From positions 12,533,260 to 12,597,259 of the forward strand of contig JARUPZ010000005.1 of NCBI GenBank assembly GCA_031213475.1: a stretch of DNA of 64,000 bases, read 5' to 3'. Below, piece by piece: positions 29,930 to 40,954 of this stretch. The translations under genes and the position numbers were made by a program. This DNA is from Nereocystis luetkeana (lineage: Eukaryota > Sar > Phaeophyceae > Laminariales > Laminariaceae). Under the pieces are notes generated by a model that saw only the letters and a program-made list of their open reading frames with translations, had not been told where the DNA came from and did not search any database. Every line of letters begins with the position of its first letter. Within the stretch, counting starts at the first letter, position 1.

Positions 29930-30445
29930 TCGTTTCGGTTTGGTTTGGTCTGCTATACTTGTGTTCGTTTTGTTTTGTTTCGTATTGGTCAGGTTTGTCG
30001 TGTCCTTTTGGTTTGGTGCGTTCGGTTTGATTGATTCGGTTTGGTTCGCTTTGATTTGGCTCTGTTTGGTTTGGTTCGGGTTTGTTTGGTTTGGCTTGAT
30101 TTCATTCGGCTGAGTTTGGCTGGGCTTGGTTCGGCTCGATTCCGTACGGTTTGGTTCGGTTCGGTTCGGTTCGGTTCGGTTCGGTTCGGTTCGGTTCGGT
30201 TCGGTTCGGTTCGGTTCGGTTCGGTTTCGTTCGGCTAGGTTCGGTTCGGTTCGGTTCGGTTCGGTTCGGTTCGGTTCGTTTGTGTTCGGTTCTGTTCTGT
30301 TCTGTTCTGTTCGGTTCGGTTCTGTTCGGTTCGGTTCGGTTCGGTTCGGTTCGGTTCGGTTCGGTTCGGTTCGGTTCGGTTCGGTTCGGTTCGGTTCGGT
30401 TCGGTTCGGTTCGGTTCGGTTCGGTTCGGTTCGGTTCGATTAGGC
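29930..30445. repeat. GGTTC pentanucleotide microsatellite, copy A
   Basis: A degenerate GGTTT/GGTTC block (29930-30140) leads into a nearly pure (GGTTC)n array (30140-30440) interrupted at 30220-30310. Because the unit is five bases, every frame reads the same pentapeptide on each strand (GSVRF-type on plus, EPNRT-type on minus). The long open frames here are therefore artefacts. Confidence 0.95.
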
Positions 30446-31139
30446 GTATTTGTTTCCTTATATATTTGGTTCAGTTTGGCTGCGATAAGTTTTGTTTGGT
30501 TTGGTTTGGTTTGGTTTCGACTGTTTCTATTGTTTGTTTCGCGGTTCGCTAGGATCTATGTTGTTATTGTTGTTGTTCTTATCCCGGACACACTTCCCAT
30601 TCGGGTGACTTTAACCTGATTATTCGGGTATTGTAGCTGAAGAAGCCTCCTGCACTATACCACATACCCCGTTCGATACTGGTATATACCAGGGATACAT
30701 ATATATTGGTATATTCTGGAAGAAATGGAAACTTTGATCCAGACTGGGTTTTTAATCTAAACGATTGTCCGTGCGTTCAGTAAAGTCGTCCGAGTAGGTG
30801 AAATTACCCCTAAAATGAATTTGTCTGGACTGTATATCTCGCGCCCTGACTTTCAATAACATCGTTCTCTTGCATAGTATCATGGACGTGTTTTTAACTG
30901 CTGTATGGCAAACCCTCTGCGAGTATCGCACACGCGTACGTCAATATACGAGCAGCCTACAACCTACCTAACCTCGTTGTTGCATCCAATTTATAATACC
31001 ATGGCCGCCCTTAGTCTATCGGACAAAGCTAGGGCCGGGTAGACGAAAGTACACAGGTATCTGTCCTGAATCTCGCGGAATACCTCAACAAGTGCCGTCG
31101 CTTTACCACATACCAGTGGTGCGCTAAACCGCCGTAGTA
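30446..31139. other. Copy A stretch with no recognised feature
   Basis: No sustained open frame or recognised motif. It aligns with 54436-55129 in copy B with scattered substitutions and short indels. Confidence 0.4.
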
Positions 31140-33530
31140 CCGGGATTCCCGTTGAATGACCGTTTGTACCGTCATTGTACCGCGATGACAGTCGTGCTGC
31201 TGCGTTTGTCGTCGAAATATCGTCAAATTACCGTGGCTACGGTCGAATTACCTTTTACTCCCCGTCACTGCGGACGTTTTCTACTTCCGAGTCGACCATT
31301 TACAAGGTATGTCGCGACCGAACAACTGTACAGTCTAATTGCAGGCATTTTCCACTACACCCCGACAATTGCGATGGCCGCCGTATTGCCGCATTGATAA
31401 TCCGATTACCGTCGTACTACCACGATTATCGTAATGTTCCCGTCGTATCACCGCGATCACTGTAGAAATGCCGCCGGATAACTCTGATTGGGGTCATTCC
31501 CGCCGGATTTCAGTTCCATACCGACGGCTACCGACGTATAGTGTCACCGAATAAGCGTACATACAGTCAGATCGCCGGTCGGTATGTTCAAGAGTTGTTG
31601 CCGAGGTGTATCGCTCGTTCGTTGCCAAACACGTTTATCTCTATAAATTTTCGCCCTCCAGGGGATTGGTAAAATAAAGCTCGAGCTCACAACAAAACCC
31701 GTTGAACTTAGCGCCGGTTTCTAGGGACGTCCCGACTGTCACCCAGGCCTCTTGTTGCCAAACCAGTCTCCCGTCAAAATCCCGCAGTTTTCCTCTGCCG
31801 CCCCGACCAGTGCCGAGGTTGTCCTTTTGTTGAACAAATGCAGCGTTAAATTGCCGACGGTTTGCGTTACCGGCCCTATTACTACGAGTACCATCGTATG
31901 TCCGCGTCTATAGTAATATTTTCGCCGAATGACCGCGCTTACAGCTAAATTGGCGCGCGCACGGTCGTTTTGCCGCGACCACCGTCGAAACACCGCGCTT
32001 ACGGTTAATTCCCGCCATTACCGCCGTTGTTCCTTTCTATCCCCATCACCATTGAGGATTCTAGTTACCGAACAAGTTTACCCTCAATGTTCTGCGACTT
32101 TTTTTTATCAACGCCCCGACCATTCCCGAGCTATATATCGTTACAAGACAAGGTTTGTGTTGAATTAACGCCGTCGTTTACTGCCGCCTCGTGTATTACC
32201 TAGATTTCTCGCGTCCAACCGAAGTTTACAGTGAACTTTACAGCGGTTATCCTTTGCCGTCACGACGAGTACCTAGTTACTTCGTTACCGAAGAAATACA
32301 CCATACCGTCAAATTGTCGTGAAAGTGCCGCAATATCCGTCGTTGTACCGTGAGCGACGTATATATATATATATATGCATGTGATGTCGTGTCCCCCGTA
32401 TATGTATCGGGTTTGCCGTTTATTCCCGTTATTCACGTCGGTTTCCGTTTCTATTCGGACCAACACCGGGGTTGCTCGTTACTGAACAAGTTTACCGTCA
32501 ATGTGTTGCTGTTGTCCAGGACGGTCTCAAATTTCCGGGGTTTATCGCTGCCGAACAAGTTAAACGTTGAACTATTAATACCAATGTTGTCGATTGCCGT
32601 TCCAAATACTATCAATACCCAGATATTCACTGCCGAAAAACGTTTCTTATCGAATGTCTCCCGTTTGCCATTACCATGTCGACCTGTTCATGAAGATTAT
32701 TTGTTTCCGAAAAAGTATGCTGTCAAATTCACGGCCGTTCTCAATACCCGTCTTGACGTCTACTTAGGTGTGTCGTTCCCGAACTTGTTTGTAATGTAGG
32801 TTGCCTTCGTTTTCCATCTCTGTCTACACCGTTATGGAAGTGTCTCGCTATTACCACCAAATAATCTCGTTTCCCAAAACCGTCCGGACCTTAACCGAAG
32901 AGATCAATAACCTCCAGGGTCTGCCAAAGTGCGGAGACTGCGCGCCTGCGTGGACCCTACGCGACCTTACCGAGGGCACCAAATTCTGGCACTGCGTTGA
33001 CATCAGACTGGGGAACCTCTCGGAGCAACACGTTTATGTCATCTTGTTGTTTCGAGCGCTTCCCCAGTCCAAGGTGACCGTCATTCCAAACTTCGGTCCC
33101 TTCGCGTAAATTGCGTAAGGTCCACGTAGGCTCGCAGCCTTTGCACTCCGTCGAATCCAGGAGACTCTTTGGTTCGACTTGTTCGTTGTGGCTGCCCTCG
33201 AAGTGGCGGCGACGGTCGCCCTCGTTGCTGTTTTCGTCGTGATATGTTCAAACAATGCGCGACGCGCCCGTCTCAACCTTCACCGGGGAGCATTGTTACC
33301 CAAGAACGTCAAATCATCGACGGTTTTCATTTCCGCCCCGACATTTATTTACCGAAGAGCCCAGCTATCGACCAAGTTGACCGTTAAATGCTCGACGTTT
33401 GCAACCCACCCCGACCACTACAGACGTGTTTTAGTTCGAAACATGTTGGCCGGTCAATTTACAGCTGTTGTCTTGAAAGTCGTCCCGACACTCTCGGATA
33501 TATATGTATCGTTGCCAAACCCACATCAGC
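31140..33530. repeat. Ancient diverged tandem array (~75 bp units), copy A
   Basis: A recurring core close to ACCGAACAAGTTTACCGTCA, followed by an A/T-G-C-rich stretch and CCCCGACCATTCCCGAG, appears repeatedly. Examples start near 31307, 31753, 31829, 31922, 31983, 32064, 32139, 32282, 32480, 32546, 32708 and 33370. Spacing of the clear neighbours runs about 60 to 95 bp. Units are heavily diverged from one another, yet the whole block is nearly identical to its copy-B partner, so the array is much older than the A/B duplication. Confidence 0.7.
32801..33109 (+). CDS. Small hypothetical ORF with a conserved C-terminal part (copy A)
   Basis: This 102-codon ORF contains VRTLTEEINNLQGLPKCGDC and ends VTVIPNFGPFA. 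The last 80 residues recur in copy B (56855-57103) with one visible change, Lys to Glu. Composition is protein-like (mixed charged and hydrophobic, one Cys-x-x-Cys), and it falls in a part of the array where the 75-bp core is less obvious. The N-terminal 20 codons are not shared, since an indel in B changes the frame, so the start is uncertain. I do not recognise it. It could be an exon, or chance openness in a recently duplicated region. Confidence 0.25.
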   Translation: MPSFSISVYTVMEVSRYYHQIISFPKTVRTLTEEINNLQGLPKCGDCAPAWTLRDLTEGTKFWHCVDIRLGNLSEQHVYVILLFRALPQSKVTVIPNFGPFA

Positions 33531-34970
33531 CTTAAACTAATAATACCGTTTTCAACAACCGTTTTATAGTACAATATATCATCACCCAGCATGGCCCTGG
33601 TTTGGTGCATCCTTCCGTGCACAGAGGAAGAAAGGGTTGTACAGAATACCTTTTACTTAACAGTGCTGCAAACGTGTTCTCGCATTATCTCTAGTAGTTC
33701 CCCCCCGAAACGAGTGAGTGAAGTTTTGCAGGCTCATCCAGATTCCAATGCGTGTATCAATCATACGAAAACCATCATGGTCGCGGCTACAGGTTAGTTC
33801 TAGCGGATCGCTACAAAAATATTATATTTGCGCCGGATGTACAAGCCATTTATTTGTTGGAGAGAGGTCGCGCTTTTTTGCTAACCTCGTCTGCATGAGT
33901 CCCTGACAACCCGTTTCCGAGTGCGTTTTTTTCCGCCAGATATTTTGTTTTTTTTATGAGAATACCTAGAATCCCAAATTGCCGGCTAAACCAAGCAAAG
34001 TGCATTCCGAGAACACGATGGCAGAGGTTTATAAAACACGTCGGCTAAATATCAGGGTCTGTTTTTCTCTCAAATACAGCGTGGAATCTTGAAGTTTTGT
34101 GTGGCAAACGTGTAACATTTGCGTAGCTCCCTTGCTACCAGGAAAGTTCCAGGATATATAGGATTGAAATCAAAGCTTATAAGTTACCTTGTGTTGTCCT
34201 CACGCACCCGATTCTCCGCAGGTTTGCGCTTAACGAACGAGAGCAAAGCCTTGGAGTACTTACTGTTGTACCTGGAACCATCTCGTACAGAAAAGCGGAA
34301 ATAAGTGTTTTTTTTCATTGGGAAACGCTTTACCCTTGCCCACCATCTTAGATCGCCTGTGGTTGGTCGAGTGAAGGGTTCACCGCTATTTAATAGTGTC
34401 AGCCGTAGGCCATCTCCAGAAAAATCTGGCAATGACACTTTCTCCCGCTCTTAATGGAGGTCAGTATGATAACATATGTACATGTGACATTCCAATTTCT
34501 GTCGCATGCGGCATTCGTGGAGGACACTATTTGAGGCGATAACGATTGCTCATCACTGCTCCCAAGAAGAACAAAGACACACAAATGGAAACATAAACGA
34601 ACAAGGGGCTCACACGACTAACTTTAATCATACGAATAATGGCTATTAAACTACTATTTTATTGGCCATCTTACCAGGCGTAGCCCATGTTCCAATAATA
34701 CCGCCTACATACATACGTATACATAATATAAATATATATATATACATCAATGGGAATCAAGAATCCAGCGACTTCAAGTGCTTAGAAGCTCGTAGAAAAA
34801 ACAGGAAAACAATACCATAACTCGTAAATGATAGACCATATTTCAAATACGTTGAGACCGGCTGTGTGATCGTTCGAAAAGTCACTTTTACACTCTAATT
34901 GGAGTGTTTTTCGATCGAGCAGACGAGGTCCACCAATCGGTGCGCGGCTTCTCATTCGTGCTTGACACTA
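33531..34970. other. Copy A stretch with short conserved open frames, no identified gene
   Basis: A minus frame (34438-34184) reading LPDFSGDGLRLTLLNSGEPF and then DLRWWARVKRFPMKKN is retained in copy B (58749-58498) with a one-codon loss and few substitutions. I do not recognise it. The rest is AT-rich, with a TATATATATA run at 34731-34743. No promoter or terminator can be supported. Confidence 0.35.
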
Positions 34971-35185
34971 CGTCCCGGGAGGGGGGGGGGGCGTACTCAT
35001 TCGTTGCTTGCCTTAGTCATTTGACCAGTGACCACGCATCCCTTTCGAGACGGAGCACCGTTCCTACTCTTAGTAGAGACACCTCCAACAATTGAGACGC
35101 TCATTACTTTGTTTCCATATATTACATTTAAAAAAATCCCTAATCTTATCCCCTTCCTTCCTATTTGGCCGCCTGTGGGCACCAT

Positions 35186-38100
35186 CTATCTATCTCCTAG
35201 GATAGCGATCGTTTTCTCGCTGCTATCTAGTGTGTCAAACTCCTTCATGTCACATTCGTCTATTTCCCTCGTCTCCTCTTCTAACACATTCCGTTCCTCG
35301 TTGTATATTTCACATTCTCCCACTGTGACTATGTGAGTTCTACTCCCTATTGCTTTACTACACGGGCACATCTGTGCATCCATTTCCTCCTCCTCCCGGC
35401 TGCTGGCATACCTCTTTCTTCTTTCTGGCAGGTCCAGGTCACCTACACGAAAGCGCAGCTTCAGCGTTTTCGCGAAGCCCATTAGACCGTGCAGATGATA
35501 CGTTTTCATTCCTATTCCTTCCCTCAATCTCCCGTATATCTATATTCCACCTTCTTTCGTAGATCTAGCCTTTCTTTCCCTTTTTCCTATCCTTTTTTCT
35601 TCTTTTGCCTGGTACTTACCAAACTTCCCGGCGAACATCACCTCTTCTTGGTTTCCCCCTATGTTTACATCCTTCTATACTTTCTCAACTACGCTATCCC
35701 ACCTTATTCCAGCTCGCCCTTTTGTTACTTTCTCCCATACAGCTCTATCAATTATGGCCGGCAACCTCTTTTATGGCATGTTCCTTAGGTACGTTATATT
35801 GCCATTTCAACTTTCTCATATCCCTGTTTGTCTTGAGTGGGTGCATTCCTAGTTCTGCTCTTGATACTGTATTATTACTAGTCGTACTTGAGCATCTTAG
35901 GATTTTTTCGGCTGCTGTCATCTGTACTGTTTCCAACTGTTTTACGAGTTTCGCATTCCCTTTCGATACTTCTCCTGCATAGTCTAGCTTTTGTACTATC
36001 ACATTCATCAGGATACATCTCTTAATCCTGGTGTCAAGGTGCGAGTCTTTTAGGATCGCATCCATCTGGCCTATGTGTGCTTTACCCTTTCCTATTTATT
36101 ACTTTTGCGATTCGTGTATCCCAAGAGCAGTTTTTTCTCGATCTCTACGCCAAGCGTATACTGGTCTACGATCGGCAATTCATCTTCTCCCCAATTCCAA
36201 CTAAAATTTATCGGGTTCACCTTATCTTCGTCACAAACAACTAGTGCGCATTTCTTGACGTTAGCCGTCACCCTCCATTTCGCATTGTGCTTTAGCGCGT
36301 TCTCTATTCGTTTCTGCACTCCTTCATGTGTTTCTGATATCCCTACGAGGTCATCAGCAAACATCAATCCCGACACTGTATCTTCCCCTACCGTGACTCC
36401 CCGCCTTGCTCTTCAAATGCTACTCTCAGGCCGTTAGTATATATCTTGAATAGGTTGGGTGATAGCGTACATTCCTGTGCAACTACTTGTAAAATATCAA
36501 CAGACTTCGATATTTCCTCGCCCAGCATCACAGCACTTCTCGCACATACCGTCATATTTTTCATCATTCTCCACATCGTTCCTCTGATTCCTATTTCCGA
36601 TAGTTTTTTCCCACAATCCACTTCTCCATACTGTGTCGTAGGCGTTCTGTACATCTAAAAAGAAGCAGTACGTTGGTAGTCCCGCGTCTTTCCTACCTTG
36701 GATTATTTTATCTAGAGTGTACACATGGTCTACGCAGCTACGGTTTGGCCCAAACCCCGCTTGCCCTTCGCTTATTTTGTCTTCCTTCACCATCATCGTT
36801 CCCATTCCATCGTTCAAAATCGTAAAATATGTTTTGCCTACTGTGCTTAGTAGCGGTATCCCTTTATAGTTCCCCGGGTCAGCCTTATCTCCTTTCTTGA
36901 CTAAGTTTACTACTGCCCCTTCTCTCCACCTCCTGGTTGCGTAGTCATTTTTCCATATCCAGTTATACAACATAACCAGCATGATAAGCATTCCTTCTCC
37001 CTGGTACTTCATAACTTCATTCACTATTTGGTCTGCCCCTGCTGCTTTTGTATTCTTAAGTTTAGCTACACAAAGTTTTACATCTTCCCTTGTGAACTCT
37101 GTCTGTAACCCTTCCGAACCACCGTCTCCCCCTTCTTAGTGCATCTACGTTCGCCTCTGCCCACGCATTGATTTCCCTCTCGAATTCTGCGTCGAACGTT
37201 TCGTTGGTTGTGGGTGTTCCTGGCTTACGGTAATGCTCGACTGGTACTTCTCTTTCCCCTTCGAACTACTAGCCATTTTACCGTTCTGTGCTCTTAAGGT
37301 AGCTATTCCCGTGTCAGCCTCTCCTGCTTGTTTGCCCAGTATCCCTTTTATCCCTACCCACATCTGCTTCATCCCGCCCTCAAAGTCTTCATTCGTTTTA
37401 TTTACTACGTCTTTTCCATATCCCTTTCTTCTTCTTCTCTACCATATATTTTACATTATTTCTAGCTACATCATATTCCTCCCACCCTGTCGTAGTTTTG
37501 CTCGATGTATACCTTGCCTGTGCCATTCTCCTTACTGTTATAGCCTCTTTCACTTCTTCATCCCACCATTTAACTGGTCTGTTGCATACTATCAAATGTT
37601 TCCCTATTATCTTCCTTGCTGTGGTCTTGACCAACCTCTCCCATCCTTCTATTATCCTAGCTTCTGCATCATCCCTCTGTATATCGTTCCTTGTTGTACC
37701 TACTGTTTCCAAAAGCTCGGAAAATTGCTTTGCATTTTTGGCCATCTCTTCTTGGAACTCTTCCCGTTTCTCTTTACTTCTAGTTTATATATTCTCCAAT
37801 CTGTGTCATTTCCTACCTCGTCTTTGTTTGATATCTCTTGTCTGTCGACTGTCTGTCCATATTAGACAGTGATCCGTAGATCCGTACTTCCTACGTCCGC
37901 TGCGCGTACATGTAGTTATGTTTCCGTCCCACTTCCATTTCTACTACTATAAAGTCAAGGATAGTGCTTTCTCCCTTTTGTTTGCACTGTCTAGTCCATT
38001 CCGTGTCTGCCTCTAGTACTCCATGTCGTCCAACGTCTTTATCTCGTTGTGTTTGAGGAACTTCAACATCTCTTCCTCATTCTCATTGTTTGTTATTTCC

Positions 38101-38766
38101 CCATACTGTCCAATGCTCTCATTCAGTTTCCCCGCCTTCCCAATTCTTGAATCAAAACCTCCCACTAGTACTACTTCTCGTTGCTTCTAATACTCCTGTA
38201 CATCTACTGCTACTTCTCCGAACTTCCCCCGTAAATCGTGTATCGTATTCGTCGACTCTGGGGGTATATAGATGTTTACTTAAAAGTAATATTTTGCTCC
38301 CCGCTCCCCTGGTATCTTAATCCGTATGCGTTCGTCGAATTTAGTGTCTTTGATCACCTTTATTATGTCACACTCGTTATATTTGACTAGGACCCCACGC
38401 CCATCGCCTCCCTATTCTTGCTATTCTGTCCCTTCCTCTTCTTTTCTATCCGTGCGTGCTCTCCAACATTGCATCCTATCTCTCCCCTCTCTTTCTCCCA
38501 CGACTCTTGAATTCCCACTTAGTCTAGGTCGCGCCTACTCACTTGTTCGACAATTTCGATCCTTTTTCTTTCTCCGTGGCGACCCCACATACGTTCCACG
38601 ATCCTATTCTGAGCTTCGTTTTCGTTTCACTGTCCGCTCTAGTCTTACCTGTTCCTTCTCCGTTGTCGCTACGAGTATTTCGGTCATCTCTTCTTTGAGC
38701 ATTTTTTTCATTTCCGTTTCTGTGTTTTTCTCCTTGTTTTCCGCCCCTATGTTTCTCCCCCATCAT
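35186..38766 (-). pseudogene. LINE2 endonuclease-reverse transcriptase, multiple frame breaks
   Basis: From 38766 down, LRIGSWNVCGVA is the start of an AP-type endonuclease. Near 38180-38130 is VVLVGGFDSRIGKAG (the D-F-N-A-R motif with Asn changed to Ser). Near 37870 is a T-D-H-like motif. The frame 37745-37398 is the linker (WERLVKTTARKIIGKHLIVC). Reverse transcriptase starts in 37024-36497 with KKGDKADPGNYKGIPLLSTV, QAGFGPNRSCVDHVYTLDKI and YCFFLDVQNAYDTVW (first catalytic Asp). It continues in 36654-36388 (QECTLSPNLFKIYTNGL) and 36376-36092 (LMFADDLVGI, the catalytic Asp pair). The C-terminal parts are 36065-35748 and 35527-35186, the latter with a Cys-x-Cys. At least five frame changes separate the pieces. 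Confidence 0.85.
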
Positions 38767-38841
38767 TCCCTTTGAGTCAATTGATGTTTCCTACCTCCCC
38801 TTACCTTCGTTCACCCTAGACTTATATCTTAGTTTCGCTAT

Positions 38842-39117
38842 TCAATTAGCAATACATACTCTATATCCCTGTCTTCTAACCCATGCCGACACTGTTTCTG
38901 TCTCTATCCTCTGCCACTCCATGCTCGCTTTCGGCATTAGCGTGACTCGAAAGTGTTCTCCCTCTCGTTCTACGTTTCCTAGTGAAACGCAGGACAGTCC
39001 TACTTCTTCGCACTTCCTCTTGAACTCAATCCTCGTCATGTCACTAGGAACTCCAAACATCAGCGCTATTAGTACTTTACCTTGCCAGTATTTCTTGCCC
39101 CACCCACCCTGCCTCAC
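38842..39117 (-). pseudogene. LINE2 ORF1-like segment
   Basis: This 91-codon minus frame reads KVLIALMFGVPSDMTRIEFK, CEEVGLSCVSLGNVEREGEH and ends WVRRQGYRVCIAN. It sits 5' of the endonuclease, where ORF1 or its end is expected. The alternation of short hydrophobic strands and helices could be an RNA-recognition-type fold, but that is inference from the position and pattern. Confidence 0.4.
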
Positions 39118-39708
39118 CGTTTTTCTCCTAATCTCTTCCGAAAATATCTCCGGCTTGTTTGTGTTCTTAATAGTAGTGGGAAACGTTCAAGTTACTGGGA
39201 CTTCCCAATCCTAGTACTCTTTGGGGGTCTGATGTCTTTCAGTTCTTTAGCCGGCGCACCAAACTAAATAGTGTCTCCAACACGGGCTCGTAGCCAGGAT
39301 CCAAGTTCAACTCCCTTAACACAAGTACCACACGTTCGTGTCAGGTGCTCTGCATGGTAAACATCCTGGCCTCCCACGATCGTCCCGGGAGGGGGGGGGG
39401 GGGGGGTTCTATTTCCGTTTCCTCTCATCCAAAGTAATTATTTCGATGTCAATCATCTACTAGTGTATGTATATAGGTCGGGTAGTTCAACGCACAGCAT
39501 CAGTATCATTATCTTTGTTCAGCTGTACTAGTCCCAGGTCCAAAATCCAGGAGAACTCGTATTTTGTTTTTTGGGCTACAGTACGAAAACGTCCCAGTAG
39601 GTAACAACGGCACCATGAAATAGGCTCAAACGGGGAGACGGCAAACCAATCAGATATGAGCGATACTTGGTGGTAATAATTGAAACGGTTTAGTCGGCAT
39701 TTCGCATA

Positions 39709-40734
39709 ATTCGTGGCCAATTCGGCGTACTACATTTTCTCCGTTTCATTGACGTATTTTGCCATATACAACAACTATTCCGGATGGCCACGTTTAGTTG
39801 TTGTTTGTTCAATGAATATGATTCCAGTGTTTTCGTTATCTCGACTCAAATACGATATATATTCTAAATTAACTCGTTGCCAGTTCTGTCGCTCTTACGG
39901 CCCCTCTCAACCTACGTCACCGGTCATTTTGTGCATGCAAACGGGCGCCAGTCCGCCGTTGCAAATACCCCCTTGTAATTTTATGTGATGCTTCCAAATC
40001 ATCTTGTCGTGAATTTTGTTGAAGAAGGTAGCTTACCACGCATTCAATAATACAGTTTACACGTCCCCGTGAACGCATCAATGATTAGCTAGCCTTACGA
40101 GGAGTCCCTTTGTCTCTTACACAGCGCGTGTCAACCGTTTGACGAAATACATGGTAAACTCGACTGTCCGGTAGAGCTGCAAACGTAACCCAACACTACA
40201 CTAGTTCGAAGTAGGCCCTTCCCAAAATGCGGGTGCATCTCTACGTAAAGGGTGGTAATTAGAACCACGTGCACCCTTCGTCGGCTGCGACCCGGCCTTG
40301 TCAGACCTCGACGCTTGTTGTTGTTTGAATAATGAAGTTGAACGTCAGCTAATCAATATTTTCATGTCCTTTATTTTACATTCGTTTAGAAACTGTAGTA
40401 TAATAGTAGCACTTTGAAATGTGGTTTGCATGCCACTTTTCTGGTGGACACGTTTCATTCAATTTTGCAGCTCCTAATGGCTAATCGCGCAAAACAGACT
40501 GGTGTATGGCCAACGTCCGCTCATAACGAGGACAATCTTACGTGGTACTGTGATATCTTGTTGCGGTGAACGCTTTCTGTACTACTTGGACACGGCAACC
40601 CCCACCCTGTTGGACGTAGACCTGTTAGCGTTTTCTGGCGTTCTTTTTTGTTTCTCCGATGTCTCAATCATACAGACCGCCGCCCTTACTCACTCTCCAT
40701 CACTTTCATTCGGTATGTATACATGTTTTGCTCG
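39709..40734. other. Stretch after the visible end of the A/B match
   Basis: This begins where the copy-B comparison runs out, so the duplication may continue into it. A 108-codon plus frame at 40502 (MYGQRPLITRTILRGTVISC) runs into the CT-rich tract and shows no recognisable domains. Confidence 0.35.
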
Positions 40735-40954
40735 CTCGCTCTCACGCCCCCCCCCCTGCCCAACCTGTCTCTCTTGCCCTCTCGCCCCCCATTGCTCTCT
40801 CACTCCCTCTGTCACCATTTCTCTCTAAATATACATCTTCCTCTCTCTGCCCGTCTCCTTTCATTACCCTCCCTCTTTCTTCCTCTGTCGCTTTCACTCC
40901 GTCTCCCTCTCTCCCCCGCTCCCGCCCCCTCTCCTGCCTGTATCTGTTTGCCAG
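40735..40954 (+). promoter_or_regulatory. Long polypyrimidine tract with candidate 3' splice site
   Basis: About 200 bases of C/T-rich sequence end in CTGTATCTGTTTGCCAG (AG at 40953-40954) and switch abruptly to purine-rich GGACACGAGGAGAGCGAGG. This is the layout of an intron end. The sequence after the AG is in frame with the long ORF downstream without a stop. The tract is also compatible with a simple CT microsatellite. Confidence 0.4.

Larger units (their letters stand above)
34992..39380 (-). mobile_element. Second LINE (LINE2), dead, copy A, with target duplication
   Basis: The insertion is bounded on both sides by CGTCCCGGGA plus a G run: 34971-34991 on the left, 39381-39406 on the right. 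I read this as a long target-site duplication. Inside, on the minus strand from the right, lie an ORF1-like segment, an AP endonuclease, a reverse transcriptase and a C-terminal region, all broken by frame changes and stops. The same breaks are present in copy B, so the element was inactivated before the duplication. It is only distantly related to LINE1. Confidence 0.85.
20728..39708. repeat. Large duplicated segment, copy A
   Basis: The sequence from about 20728 is collinear with 49042-64000 (copy B). The exceptions are one 4.74-kb LINE1 insertion here, a 320-bp LINE1 insertion in B, and small indels, mostly in simple repeats. Identity looks high but uneven. For example, 31741-32300 differs from its partner at only a handful of positions, while the GGTTC array is very different. 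The right end of the duplication is not visible, because copy B reaches the window edge still matching at 39708. Confidence 0.95.

Noticed and set aside
30041..30552. Long open frames reading VRFGS repeats (plus) in the GGTTC array, and the same at 53550-54608 with EPNRT on the minus strand
   Set aside because: A five-base unit without stop triplets is open in all frames and gives the same pentapeptide. This is simple repeat, not protein.
35028..38775. Many plus-strand open frames (up to 210 codons) rich in Phe/Ser/Leu, and their copy-B equivalents to 63511
   Set aside because: They are antisense to the LINE2 endonuclease-RT pieces, whose motifs lie on the minus strand.
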